Origin: Gemmatimonadaceae bacterium
Lineage (GTDB): Bacteria > Gemmatimonadota > Gemmatimonadetes > Gemmatimonadales > Gemmatimonadaceae
Length of the DNA stretch: 64,000 nucleotides
Direction of reading: 5' to 3'
Assembly: GCA_030835125.1 (NCBI GenBank)
Contig: JAUQWM010000037.1
Span: 1 to 64,000 of the forward strand
Shown: in pieces, positions 35,089 through 45,021 of the stretch
How the letters are laid out: every line of letters begins with the position of its first letter
Position numbering within the stretch: the stretch's first letter is position 1
Notes under the pieces: generated by a model
The model's database searches: none
What the model was told of the DNA's origin: nothing
What the model saw: the letters and a program-made list of their open reading frames with translations, nothing else
Translations under genes and position numbers: made by a program

Positions 35089-36906
35089 ATGGCCGAGTAC
35101 GAGCGCGTCGAGCACGACGTCCTGGTCATCGGCGCCGGCGGTGCGGGCCTGCGCGCCGCCATCGAGGCCGCGGCGGCGGGTGCCCGGGTGGGCCTGGTCT
35201 GCAAGTCGCTGTTAGGCAAGGCGCACACCGTGATGGCCGAGGGGGGCGCGGCGGCCGCGATGGGCAACGTGGACGATCGCGACAACTGGCGGGTGCACTT
35301 CGCCGACACCATGCGCGGCGGCCAGTACATGAACAACTGGCGCATGGCCGAGCTGCACGCGAAGGAGGCCCCGGACCGGATCCATGAACTCGAGGCCTGG
35401 GGAGCGCTCTTCGACCGGACACCGGACGGCCGGATCCTCCAGCGGAACTTTGGCGGCCATCGGTACCCGCGGCTGGCGCACGTCGGCGACCGCACGGGCC
35501 TGGAGATGATCCGCACGCTGCAGGACCACGCGATCCACCTGGCCATCGACGTCCACATGGAGGTCACCGTCGTCCAGTTGCTGAAGGACGGCGACCGCGT
35601 GGCGGGCGCGCTGGCCTATGACCGGGAGAAGGGCCGGTTCCGGCTGTTCTCGTCCGGCGCCGTCGTGCTGGCCACCGGCGGGATCGGGCGCGCGTTTTCC
35701 GTCACCAGCAACAGCTGGGAGTACACCGGCGACGGACACGCCCTGGCGTACAGCACGGGGGCCGAGCTGGTGGACATGGAGTTCGTCCAGTTCCATCCCA
35801 CGGGCATGGTCTGGCCGCCGAGCGTGAAGGGCATCCTGGTCACCGAGGGCGTGCGCGGCGAGGGCGGGGTGCTGCGCAATTCGCTGGGCAAGCGTTTCAT
35901 GTTCGACGACATCCCGGACAACTACCGCCCGCAGACCGCCGACACGGAAGAGGAGGGTTGGCGGTACGTGACCGGCGACAAGGCGGCGCGTCGGCCGCCC
36001 GAGCTGCTGACGCGCGACCACGTGGCGCGGTGCATCCAGCGCGAGGTCCGTGAGGGCCGGGGCAGCCCGCACGGCGGCGTCTTCCTCGACATCGCCTGGA
36101 TCAAGGAACGCATCCCCAACGCCGCAGACCACATCCGCAAGAAGCTGCCGTCGATGTACCACCAGTTCATGCAGCTGGCGAACATCGACATCACCACCAC
36201 GCCGATGGAAGTGGGACCGACGACGCACTACATCATGGGCGGGATCCGCGTGGACGGCGACTCGCAGATGTCCACGGTGCCCGGCCTGTTCGCGGCCGGT
36301 GAGTGCGCGGCCGGCCTGCATGGCGCCAATCGCCTGGGCGGCAACTCCTTGTCGGACCTGCTGGTCTTCGGCCGGCGGGCGGGCGAATACGCGGCGCGGT
36401 TCGCCGCCGAGCGTGGGGTGGCGCAACCGCCGGTCAGCGAGGCCGACGCCGCGGTCGCGCGCGCGCTCGAGCCCTTCGAGCGGAGCGGCAGCCCGGAGGC
36501 GCCGTACGCCATCCAGCACGAGCTGCAGCGCATGATGCAGGACCTGGTGGGAATCGTCAGGCAGGAAGACGAGATGAAGCGTGCGCTCGACGGCGTGCGC
36601 CAGTTGCGCCGCCGCGCCGGCCAGGTCGGCGTCACCGGCAATCGCGAGTACAACCCCGGCTGGCACACCGCGCTCGACCTCGACAACCTGCTCACCATCT
36701 CCGAGGCGATTGCCCTGGCGGCGATCGAGCGGCGGGAAAGCCGTGGCGGACACTTCCGCGACGACCACCCGGACAAGGACCCGCAGTACGCGAAGTTCAA
36801 CATCGTCATTCGCCGCGGTGCGGACGGGTCCATGCAACTCGAGCGCCGTCCCATCCCGTCGCTGCCGGCGGAACTGGCCGCCATTGTCGAAGAGCAGAAG
36901 TCGTAG
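35089..36906 (+). CDS. sdhA: succinate dehydrogenase flavoprotein subunit
   Basis: A 605-residue FAD flavoprotein. The dinucleotide-binding motif GAGGAG is at 15-20, and H46 in KAHTVMAEGG is the His expected to carry covalent FAD. The substrate region FVQFHPTG, the RGEGGVLRN loop and the C-terminal ANRLGGNSLSDLLVFGRR motif are those of SdhA/FrdA. It oxidises succinate to fumarate in the TCA cycle and passes electrons to SdhB. It follows sdhC directly and is separated from sdhB by a 39-base gap that is filled mainly by a 7-bp array. Confidence 0.95.
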   Translation: MAEYERVEHDVLVIGAGGAGLRAAIEAAAAGARVGLVCKSLLGKAHTVMAEGGAAAAMGNVDDRDNWRVHFADTMRGGQYMNNWRMAELHAKEAPDRIHELEAWGALFDRTPDGRILQRNFGGHRYPRLAHVGDRTGLEMIRTLQDHAIHLAIDVHMEVTVVQLLKDGDRVAGALAYDREKGRFRLFSSGAVVLATGGIGRAFSVTSNSWEYTGDGHALAYSTGAELVDMEFVQFHPTGMVWPPSVKGILVTEGVRGEGGVLRNSLGKRFMFDDIPDNYRPQTADTEEEGWRYVTGDKAARRPPELLTRDHVARCIQREVREGRGSPHGGVFLDIAWIKERIPNAADHIRKKLPSMYHQFMQLANIDITTTPMEVGPTTHYIMGGIRVDGDSQMSTVPGLFAAGECAAGLHGANRLGGNSLSDLLVFGRRAGEYAARFAAERGVAQPPVSEADAAVARALEPFERSGSPEAPYAIQHELQRMMQDLVGIVRQEDEMKRALDGVRQLRRRAGQVGVTGNREYNPGWHTALDLDNLLTISEAIALAAIERRESRGGHFRDDHPDKDPQYAKFNIVIRRGADGSMQLERRPIPSLPAELAAIVEEQKS

Positions 36907-36913
36907 CGCCGTC

Positions 36914-36941
36914 GATTCCCGATTCCCGTTCCCCGATTCCC
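36914..36941. repeat. heptamer array between sdhA and sdhB (GATTCCC units)
   Basis: Four in-phase units, GATTCCC, GATTCCC, GTTCCCC, GATTCCC, lie seven bases after the sdhA stop and four bases before the sdhB ATG. The reverse complement GGGAATC is the unit found in the array at 42731-42765. No ribosome-binding site for sdhB is visible other than what this array supplies. Confidence 0.85.
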
Positions 36942-36945
36942 CCAC

Positions 36946-37698
36946 ATGGCAGCCACAACATTCCGCGTCTGGAGAGGCGACAAGGGCAAGGGCGCCTTCA
37001 CCGAGTACCGGACGGACATCACCGAAGGCATGGTGGTGCTCGATGCGATGCACCAGATCCAGGCCGAGTCGGCCGGCGACCTCGCCGTCCGGTGGAACTG
37101 CAAGGCCGGGAAGTGCGGCTCGTGCTCGGCGGAGATCAACGGCCAGCCGCGCCTGATGTGCATGACCCGGATGGACGAGCTGCCGGCGAACGAGCCGGTG
37201 ACGCTGGAGCCGATGCGCGCGTTTCCCCACGTCCGCGACCTCGTGACGGACGTCTCGTGGAACTACGAGGTCAAGAAGAAGATCAGGAAGTTCACGCCGC
37301 GCGCGCCCGATGCACCGGACGGGTCGTGGCGCATGGCGCAGGAGGATGTCGACCGGGTGCAGGAGTTCCGGAAGTGCATCGAGTGCTTCCTGTGCCAGGA
37401 CGTCTGTCACGTCCTGCGCGACCACCACAAGCATGACGAGTTCATCGGGCCACGGTTCTTCGTCTACACGGCCGCCCTCGAGATGCACCCGCTCGACACC
37501 GGGGATCGGCTCCGCGACCTCAAGGAAGACCAGGCCATCGGGTACTGCAACATCACCAAGTGCTGCACCAAGGTCTGCCCCGAGCATATCACCATCACCG
37601 ACAACGCCATCATCCCGCTGAAGGAACGCGTCGTCGATGAGTTCTACGACCCGGTGGTGAAGCTCGTGAGGCTGATCCGGGGGAAGAAATCGTCGTGA
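36946..37698 (+). CDS. sdhB: succinate dehydrogenase iron-sulfur subunit
   Basis: A 250-residue iron-sulfur protein. The 2Fe-2S ligands are C52, C57, C60 and C72 (NCKAGKCGSC ... LMC). The ferredoxin half has CIECFLCQDVC and CNITKCCTKVCPEH for the 4Fe-4S and 3Fe-4S clusters. It links SdhA to the membrane anchor. The stop overlaps the GTG of the next gene (GTGA), so the TPR-like gene is part of the operon. Confidence 0.95.
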   Translation: MAATTFRVWRGDKGKGAFTEYRTDITEGMVVLDAMHQIQAESAGDLAVRWNCKAGKCGSCSAEINGQPRLMCMTRMDELPANEPVTLEPMRAFPHVRDLVTDVSWNYEVKKKIRKFTPRAPDAPDGSWRMAQEDVDRVQEFRKCIECFLCQDVCHVLRDHHKHDEFIGPRFFVYTAALEMHPLDTGDRLRDLKEDQAIGYCNITKCCTKVCPEHITITDNAIIPLKERVVDEFYDPVVKLVRLIRGKKSS

Positions 37699-38201
37699 AC
37701 GCGCCGGGGCTGAAGCCCATCTCCCGCGAAGGCGTACCGGCCGCGCTGCAGAAGGCGCACCGGTACCGCATCCTCAACGACCCGACCGCGGCCGAGAGCA
37801 TCTGCCTCGACGTCCTCGCCGTGGAACCCGACAACGTCGACGCGCAGGTCATGCACCTGCTGGCGATCACCGACCAGTTCGTCCACGGGCACGCCGCGGA
37901 CCTGCATCGCGCCGAGCAGGCGGTGGCCCGGCTCGCCGACGAGTACAAGCGCGCGTACTACGGCGGCGTGACCCTCGAGCGGTGGGCGAAGGGCATCCTC
38001 AACCTCGGGGCGCCGGGGGCAGGTGAGGTGGCGTACGAGTGGATCGAGCGCGCGCTCGAGCGGTACGCGAAGGCCGAGTCGCTGCGGACGCCGGGAAACG
38101 ACGAGTCCATCCTGCGTTGGAATACCTGCGTGCGGCTGCTGGAGCGCGACCCGCACCTGAAACCGCGCGCCGCCGAGGCCTGGGAGCCGAGCTTCGAGTA
38201 A
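37695..38201 (+). CDS. TPR-like protein of the sdh operon
   Basis: A 168-residue helical protein starting at a GTG that overlaps the sdhB stop. Residues about 15-60 read as a TPR-like hairpin (ALQKAHRYRILNDPTAAESICLDVLAVEPDNVDAQVMHLLAI), followed by more helical repeats. No signal peptide. I do not know a specific family. The tight coupling to sdhB suggests a role in assembling or organising the complex, which is inference. Confidence 0.75.
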   Translation: MNAPGLKPISREGVPAALQKAHRYRILNDPTAAESICLDVLAVEPDNVDAQVMHLLAITDQFVHGHAADLHRAEQAVARLADEYKRAYYGGVTLERWAKGILNLGAPGAGEVAYEWIERALERYAKAESLRTPGNDESILRWNTCVRLLERDPHLKPRAAEAWEPSFE

Positions 38202-38296
38202 GGGAGTCGCCGGACGGGACACCTGCGAGGCGACGCCGGAATCCCTCGGGAGGAGGGCGGTGTCAAATCGTCCAGCATCCTCCTGGTGGCACACCC

Positions 38297-39349
38297 ATGA
38301 ACGCCCTGGCATCCCGCGCGATTGCCTTCCTCTGCACGATGGCCGCCCAGGCGACGGGCCAGCTTCCGACCCTCGTCCGGACTGCCGATATCGGCTGCAG
38401 CGATTGCGGTGGACCCGGACAGTTCGCCGTCATTCACGACGTCGCAGTGAACGACTCTGGCGACATCCTGGTCGTGAGTGCGGACGCGCCCACCTTGCGG
38501 CTGTTCGACCGGTCCGGGCGTTCACTCTGGAGCACCGGACGCGACGGCACGGGCCCGGGGGAGTTCCGGCTGGCCATCCGCGCGGCGCTCGGCCCCGGCG
38601 TGATCCAGGTCGTGGACATGACGCAGCGGCGCATAACGCGACTGGATCGTGCCGGTCGCTACGTGTCGAGCGCTGCGGTCAACGGCTTCCCGGCCGCGGT
38701 CGGCGCACGGGGGCACAGCGGCGAGCTGGTCGTTCTGCTGGATGACTTCAGGGGCACCTTCCTGCTGGAACGATGGATGCCTGGCGACTCAGGCGCGCGT
38801 ATCGGGCCGGTGCCGGCTTCGCCTGGCCGCCGGCCCGGGGTGCTCACCATTCCGTCGCTGGCCGTTGCGCCATCCGGTGAAGTCGCGGTCGCCCGCGATC
38901 CCGACGAGTACCGCATCGTCCTGCTGTCTGCGACCGGGGCACCCCTCGGGGAGATCGTTCGTGACATTCCCCGCGTTCGGCGCACCGCCGAAGAGATGGC
39001 GGCCATCGAGCGGCGTCGCGCGGCTGCCTCGGCCCGGCTGGGCAGGGAACGCGGGATGCGCGGCGGATCGGCGCCGGTCCTGCCCATCCGCGCCCCGTCC
39101 GATGAACTCAAGCCGCATCTCGCCATCGACGGCCTGCGGTACGACGACTCGGGGCGGTTGTGGGCGAAGACGCTGCGCGGCGGTGCCACGAGCACGGTTT
39201 TCGACCTGTTCGCTCCCGGCGGACGCTATCTCGGGCCGGTGACGATTCCCGTTCTCGTCGGCGCGTTCACGCTGGGCGGTCGCTGGCTCGTCGCCGACGT
39301 CGAGGCCGACGACGGCTCGCCGCGCGTCGTCGTCTGGGAGGTCCGCTGA
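38297..39349 (+). CDS. secreted six-bladed beta-propeller (NHL-like) protein
   Basis: A 350-residue exported protein. The ATG at 38297 gives a signal peptide (MNALASRAIAFLCTMAAQATG). The rest is a series of blade-like repeats (IHDVAVNDSGDILVVSADAPTLRLFDRSG, GPGEFRLAIRAAL, RRITRLDRAGRY, PSLAVAPSGEVAVARD) as in NHL/6-bladed propellers. Families of this kind are numerous in Gemmatimonadota and their roles are mostly unknown. It converges with the small membrane protein at 39363. Confidence 0.75.
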   Translation: MNALASRAIAFLCTMAAQATGQLPTLVRTADIGCSDCGGPGQFAVIHDVAVNDSGDILVVSADAPTLRLFDRSGRSLWSTGRDGTGPGEFRLAIRAALGPGVIQVVDMTQRRITRLDRAGRYVSSAAVNGFPAAVGARGHSGELVVLLDDFRGTFLLERWMPGDSGARIGPVPASPGRRPGVLTIPSLAVAPSGEVAVARDPDEYRIVLLSATGAPLGEIVRDIPRVRRTAEEMAAIERRRAAASARLGRERGMRGGSAPVLPIRAPSDELKPHLAIDGLRYDDSGRLWAKTLRGGATSTVFDLFAPGGRYLGPVTIPVLVGAFTLGGRWLVADVEADDGSPRVVVWEVR

Positions 39350-39362
39350 CGGGGAGCGCGGT

Positions 39363-39776
39363 TCAGAAGATCGCCATCACGACCATCGCCGCCTTCGCGA
39401 GTGAGGCCATGGCGATCGGGATCAGGGTCAGGCCGATCGAGAACACGAACCCGTACCGGAACAGCGTCGGCCCGGCCGGTTCCATCTCGCGCCCGAGCGC
39501 CTTCCGTATCCAGAGCTCTGCCGCCCATCCTCCCGTGTAGCACACGTTCGCCAGGACGCCGTACAGGGCGGGGATGATGATCGTGGGCTCGAGGGGGATA
39601 GAGACCGGGAACGGCGGGAGCCGCATGAGCAGGTGTACCGCGGCCAGCGTGAAGAGTCCAGTCGCCCCGACGGCGACGTTGTACGGCAGCCGGCGTGCCT
39701 CCCACCAGCCGATCACCTCGGCCGGGGTTCGGCACGTGACCTCGTGGCGGAAGAAGAATCGGGTGATTGCGCTCAT
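39363..39776 (-). CDS. small multi-helix membrane protein of unknown function
   Basis: A 137-residue protein with about four membrane helices after a conserved-looking N-terminus (TCRTPAEVIGWWEARRLPYN). I do not recognise a named family. The gene is preceded by a 20-bp element at 39815-39834 that matches the operator of the ADOP permease gene at 16 of 20 bases, so its expression may be controlled the same way. It converges with the beta-propeller gene. Confidence 0.7.
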   Translation of the reverse strand: MSAITRFFFRHEVTCRTPAEVIGWWEARRLPYNVAVGATGLFTLAAVHLLMRLPPFPVSIPLEPTIIIPALYGVLANVCYTGGWAAELWIRKALGREMEPAGPTLFRYGFVFSIGLTLIPIAMASLAKAAMVVMAIF

Positions 39777-39814
39777 GGCCGGTGGGTCGGGATGAAGGCA
39801 AGCTAGAAAGAGTC

Positions 39815-39834
39815 CTTTGTCTTGTAAAGTCCAA
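39815..39834 (-). promoter_or_regulatory. operator-like element shared with the ADOP permease promoter
   Basis: Plus-strand CTTTG-N3-TGTAAAGT-N-CAA matches the element at 30713-30732 at 16 of 20 positions. On the minus strand TTGGAC (39834-39829) can serve as a -35, but no good -10 follows at 17-18 bases, so the promoter call is weaker than the shared-site call. Confidence 0.45.
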
Positions 39835-39905
39835 GGCCATCGCGGGACGCCGCCGTGCTCGGGCTGTAGATTGGTCGCCGTTCCCCGAACCCCGAGTGAC
39901 TCCGG

Positions 39906-41546
39906 ATGTCATCGACTGCCCGTACCCTCGCCGTCCTCGCCACCGTGCTCGTGGCCGCCCCGCTCGCTGCCCAGCAGTATCCCTCCGCCGACCCGGTCAT
40001 CAAGGCCATCTGGGATGAGGGCATGGATCGCTCGCAGACGTGGCCCCTGGCCCAGTCGCTGCTCGATTCCATCGGGCCCCGCCTGACCGCGACCCCGGGC
40101 ATGAAGGCCGGCAATGACTGGCTGGTGGCGATGTACTCGAGCTGGGGGATCCCGGCGCGTAACGAGCGATACGGGACCTGGACGGAATGGCGCCGCGGGA
40201 TCACGCACATCGACCTCCTCACGCCGCGCGTCCGGACCCTCGAGGGCGGGATGATGGCGTGGAGCCCGGGCACCGGCGGGCGCGATGTGACCGGTCCGGC
40301 AATCCTGCTGCCGGAGGTTGCCGACAGCGCGGCCTTCGCTGCCTGGCTGCCGAGCGTGCGCGGCAAGTTCGTGCTCATCACGTTCGCCGAGCCCACCTGC
40401 CGCCCTAACGAGGAATGGCAGGCGATGGCCGCCCCCGGCTCCTTCCAGCGCATGGACTCGGCGCGCACGCGGGCCCGCACCGCCTGGAACACCCGGGTCA
40501 GTCGCACCGGGTACTCCGCCGGCCTGGGTGCCGGAACGCTCGGGCGGCGGCTGGGGGAGGCGGGCGCCGCCGGCGTAATAACCACGCGCTGGGACAACAA
40601 CGGCTGGGGCACGCGCCGCGTGTTTGGTGACCTGCGGCAGGTCGTCCCGGCCATCGAGATGTCCTGCGAGGACTACGGTCTCGTCTTCCGCCTGGCGGAA
40701 CGCAACCAGGGGCCGACACTCCGGTTGCGCGCGGAGTCGCAGATGGGTGGCGAGGTCCCGGTGTTCAATACCATCGCCGAGGTCAAGGGGAGTGAGAAGG
40801 CGAACGAGTACGTCATGCTCTCGGCGCACTTCGACTCGTGGGACGGTGGGTCGGGCGCCACCGACAACGGCACCGGCACGCTGGTGATGCTCGAGGCGAT
40901 GCGCATCCTGCGGAAGGTGTACCCGAACCCCAAGCGCACCATCATCGCCGGGCACTGGTCGAGCGAAGAGCAGGGACTCAATGGGTCGCGCGCCTGGGCC
41001 GAGGACCATCCCGAAGTCGTGCGCGGCCTGCAGGCCCTGTTCAACCAGGACAACGGCACGGGCCGGATCGTCAGCCTCTCGGCGTCCGGGTTGAGCGCGG
41101 CGTCAGGCAACCTGGCGCGGTGGATGGCGAAGGTCCCCGGCGAAATCTCGAGTGGCGTGCAACTCAGCTTCCCCGGCGCGCCCTCCGGGGGTGGCTCGGA
41201 CAACGCCTCGTTCATCTGCTACGGCGCGCCCGCGTTCGGTCTCGGGGCGCTGGGGTGGGACTACAACGGGTACACGTGGCATACGAACCGGGACACGTTC
41301 GACAAGATCGTGTTCGATGACCTTAAGAACAACGCGACCTTCACCGCGATGCTGGTCTACCTCGCGTCCGAGGACCCGGAAACGGTGTCGCGGGAACGGC
41401 GCGCCTTCGATGTCGGCGCGTCGCCGGCGGCGCAGGCCATGGGGCGTGGTGGCCGTGGCGGTCGCGGCGGCGGCGGTGGGGGTCGAGGTGCCACGTGGCC
41501 CGCGTGCACGGCCCCGCTGCGGGACGCGGCCAGCTATATCCGATAA
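39906..41546 (+). CDS. M28 family aminopeptidase, secreted
   Basis: A 546-residue M28 zinc aminopeptidase with a signal peptide (MSSTARTLAVLATVLVAAPLAAQQ). A PA-like insert (about 110-250) precedes the peptidase domain. Metal-site motifs are HFDSWDGGSGATDNGTG (His308), SSEEQGLNGS, NQDNGTGR and YTWHTNRDT. The C-terminus ends in a Gly/Arg tract (GRGGRGGRGGGGGGRG). The TAA stop is followed at once by the largest 7-bp array of the window. Confidence 0.92.
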   Translation: MSSTARTLAVLATVLVAAPLAAQQYPSADPVIKAIWDEGMDRSQTWPLAQSLLDSIGPRLTATPGMKAGNDWLVAMYSSWGIPARNERYGTWTEWRRGITHIDLLTPRVRTLEGGMMAWSPGTGGRDVTGPAILLPEVADSAAFAAWLPSVRGKFVLITFAEPTCRPNEEWQAMAAPGSFQRMDSARTRARTAWNTRVSRTGYSAGLGAGTLGRRLGEAGAAGVITTRWDNNGWGTRRVFGDLRQVVPAIEMSCEDYGLVFRLAERNQGPTLRLRAESQMGGEVPVFNTIAEVKGSEKANEYVMLSAHFDSWDGGSGATDNGTGTLVMLEAMRILRKVYPNPKRTIIAGHWSSEEQGLNGSRAWAEDHPEVVRGLQALFNQDNGTGRIVSLSASGLSAASGNLARWMAKVPGEISSGVQLSFPGAPSGGGSDNASFICYGAPAFGLGALGWDYNGYTWHTNRDTFDKIVFDDLKNNATFTAMLVYLASEDPETVSRERRAFDVGASPAAQAMGRGGRGGRGGGGGGRGATWPACTAPLRDAASYIR

Positions 41547-41550
41547 CATC

Positions 41551-41662
41551 GAGGTCAGAGGTCAGAGGTCAGAGGTCAGAGGTCAGAGGTCAGTGGTCCG
41601 AGGCCAGAGGTCAGAGGTCAGAGCGCGGTGCCGAGTCACGAATCACGAATCACTAGTCACGC
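41551..41662. repeat. sixteen-unit heptamer array between M28 and alpha-hydroxy acid oxidase
   Basis: Sixteen contiguous 7-bp units without a phase slip. Six perfect GAGGTCA copies are followed by GTGGTCC, GAGGCCA, two more GAGGTCA, GAGCGCG, GTGCCGA, then GTCACGA, ATCACGA, ATCACTA, GTCACGC. The array starts four bases after the M28 stop and ends three bases before the TTG start of the next gene, so it fills the whole intercistronic gap. The change of unit from GAGGTCA to GTCACGA inside one phase-locked array is notable. Confidence 0.95.
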
Positions 41663-41665
41663 ATC

Positions 41666-42763
41666 TTGCTGAACCTCTTCGACTACGAGCGGGAGGCCGA
41701 GCAGCGCGTCCCGCCGGCGCATTGGGGATACATCGCCGGCGGTGCGAACGGTGAGGTTACGCTCGAGGCCAATCGCGCGGCGTTCGATCGCATCATGATC
41801 CGGTACCGGACCATGGTCGACGTCTCGGCGCGCGACCTGCGCACATCGGTCCTCGGCCAGAACGTGTCGATGCCGGTCCTCATCGCCCCAACGGCGATGC
41901 ACAAGCTGGCGCATCCGGAGGGGGAGTGCGCGACGGCCCGTGCCGCGCGCTCGGCGGGCACGCTGATGATCACGAGCACGACCGCGACGACGCGGCTGGC
42001 GGACGTCATCGCCGCGTCGCCGGGGCCGATGTGGTTCCAGTTGTACCTCTACCAGGATCGCGGCCGGACGCGAGCGCTCATCGAGGATGCAGTGCAAGCC
42101 GGGTACACCGGCCTGGTCCTGACGGTCGATGCGCCGCTGCTGGGTCGCCGGGAGCGCGACATCCGGCTCGGGTTCACCCTCCCCCCGCACCTGACGATCG
42201 CGAACGCCGCCGCGGCGGGCATGGAGCGGGTTCCCGAGGCGAGCGCCGAGGCCTCAGGACTGATGCTGCATTTCCGCCACTTGCACGATGCCGCCCTGAC
42301 CCCGAAGGACATCGAGTGGGTCCGCGAGGTGAGCGGTCTTCCGGTGGTGGTGAAGGGCATTGTGCGTGGCGACGACGCCGTGAGGGCGGTGGCGCATGGC
42401 GCGCAGGGCATCGTGGTGTCGAACCACGGCGGACGACAGCTCGACACGGCGATCCCGTCGATCGAGGCGTTGCCCGAGGTGGCCGACGCGGTCGCTGGCC
42501 GGGCCGAGGTGTATGTCGACGGCGGCATTCGGCGCGGAACCGACGTGCTCAAGGCGATCGCGCTCGGTGCGCGGGCCGTGCTGATCGGGAGGCCCGTCTT
42601 CTGGGGTCTCGCGGTGGACGGCGAGAACGGCGTGCGCGCTGTGCTCGAGCTGTTGCGCCAGGAGATCGACCTCGCGATCGCCCTGTCGGGTGCGCGAAAC
42701 CTCTCGGAGGTGACGCGGGACCTCATCGCGCGGGAACCGGGAATCGGGGGCCGGGAATCGTGA
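41666..42763 (+). CDS. FMN-dependent alpha-hydroxy acid oxidase/dehydrogenase
   Basis: A 365-residue protein of the lactate dehydrogenase (LldD)/glycolate oxidase family. The start is a TTG. Motifs include YIAGGANGEVTLEANRAAFDR, PVLIAPTAMHKLAHPEGE, the catalytic SNHGGRQLD with its active-site His, and DGGIRRGTDVLKAIALGARAVLIGRP for phosphate binding. It oxidises a 2-hydroxy acid to the 2-oxo acid; the exact substrate is not clear. The last residues (REPGIGGRES) and the stop codon are encoded by 7-bp array units, so the normal C-terminus was probably slightly different. Confidence 0.9.
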   Translation: MLNLFDYEREAEQRVPPAHWGYIAGGANGEVTLEANRAAFDRIMIRYRTMVDVSARDLRTSVLGQNVSMPVLIAPTAMHKLAHPEGECATARAARSAGTLMITSTTATTRLADVIAASPGPMWFQLYLYQDRGRTRALIEDAVQAGYTGLVLTVDAPLLGRRERDIRLGFTLPPHLTIANAAAAGMERVPEASAEASGLMLHFRHLHDAALTPKDIEWVREVSGLPVVVKGIVRGDDAVRAVAHGAQGIVVSNHGGRQLDTAIPSIEALPEVADAVAGRAEVYVDGGIRRGTDVLKAIALGARAVLIGRPVFWGLAVDGENGVRAVLELLRQEIDLAIALSGARNLSEVTRDLIAREPGIGGRES

Positions 42764-42765
42764 AT
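42731..42765. repeat. heptamer array spanning the 3' end of the alpha-hydroxy acid oxidase gene
   Basis: Five in-phase units: CGGGAAC, CGGGAAT, CGGGGGC, CGGGAAT, CGTGAAT. The stop codon TGA (42761-42763) is in the last unit, and the units encode the final ten or so residues of the protein. Confidence 0.85.
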
Positions 42766-42777
42766 CGTATCCTCTCT

Positions 42778-42805
42778 TTGCGCGTTGCGCTTTGCGCTCT
42801 GCGCT
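42778..42805. repeat. heptamer array upstream of acetoacetyl-CoA synthetase (TTGCGCT units)
   Basis: Four in-phase units: TTGCGCG, TTGCGCT, TTGCGCT, CTGCGCT, ending 14 bases before the GTG start. The array at 53264-53291, before homogentisate dioxygenase, uses the same words in a different order. Confidence 0.85.
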
Positions 42806-42819
42806 GACCCTCCTTTCCC

Positions 42820-44904
<2,085 letters not shown>

Positions 44905-45021
44905 CGCGTGTCCCGCCCGCGTTGCTCACGGCCAGCGCGATGCCGAAGTCGGCGATCACCGGCCCTTGCCGATCCGGACAGGGCGCCGGAGATTGCACGC
45001 GCACCCGGTTCGGGAGGTCGC

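Noticed and set aside
41551-41662. Possible CRISPR array.
   Set aside because: The units are 7 bp and contiguous, without 25-40 bp repeats, unique spacers or cas genes.
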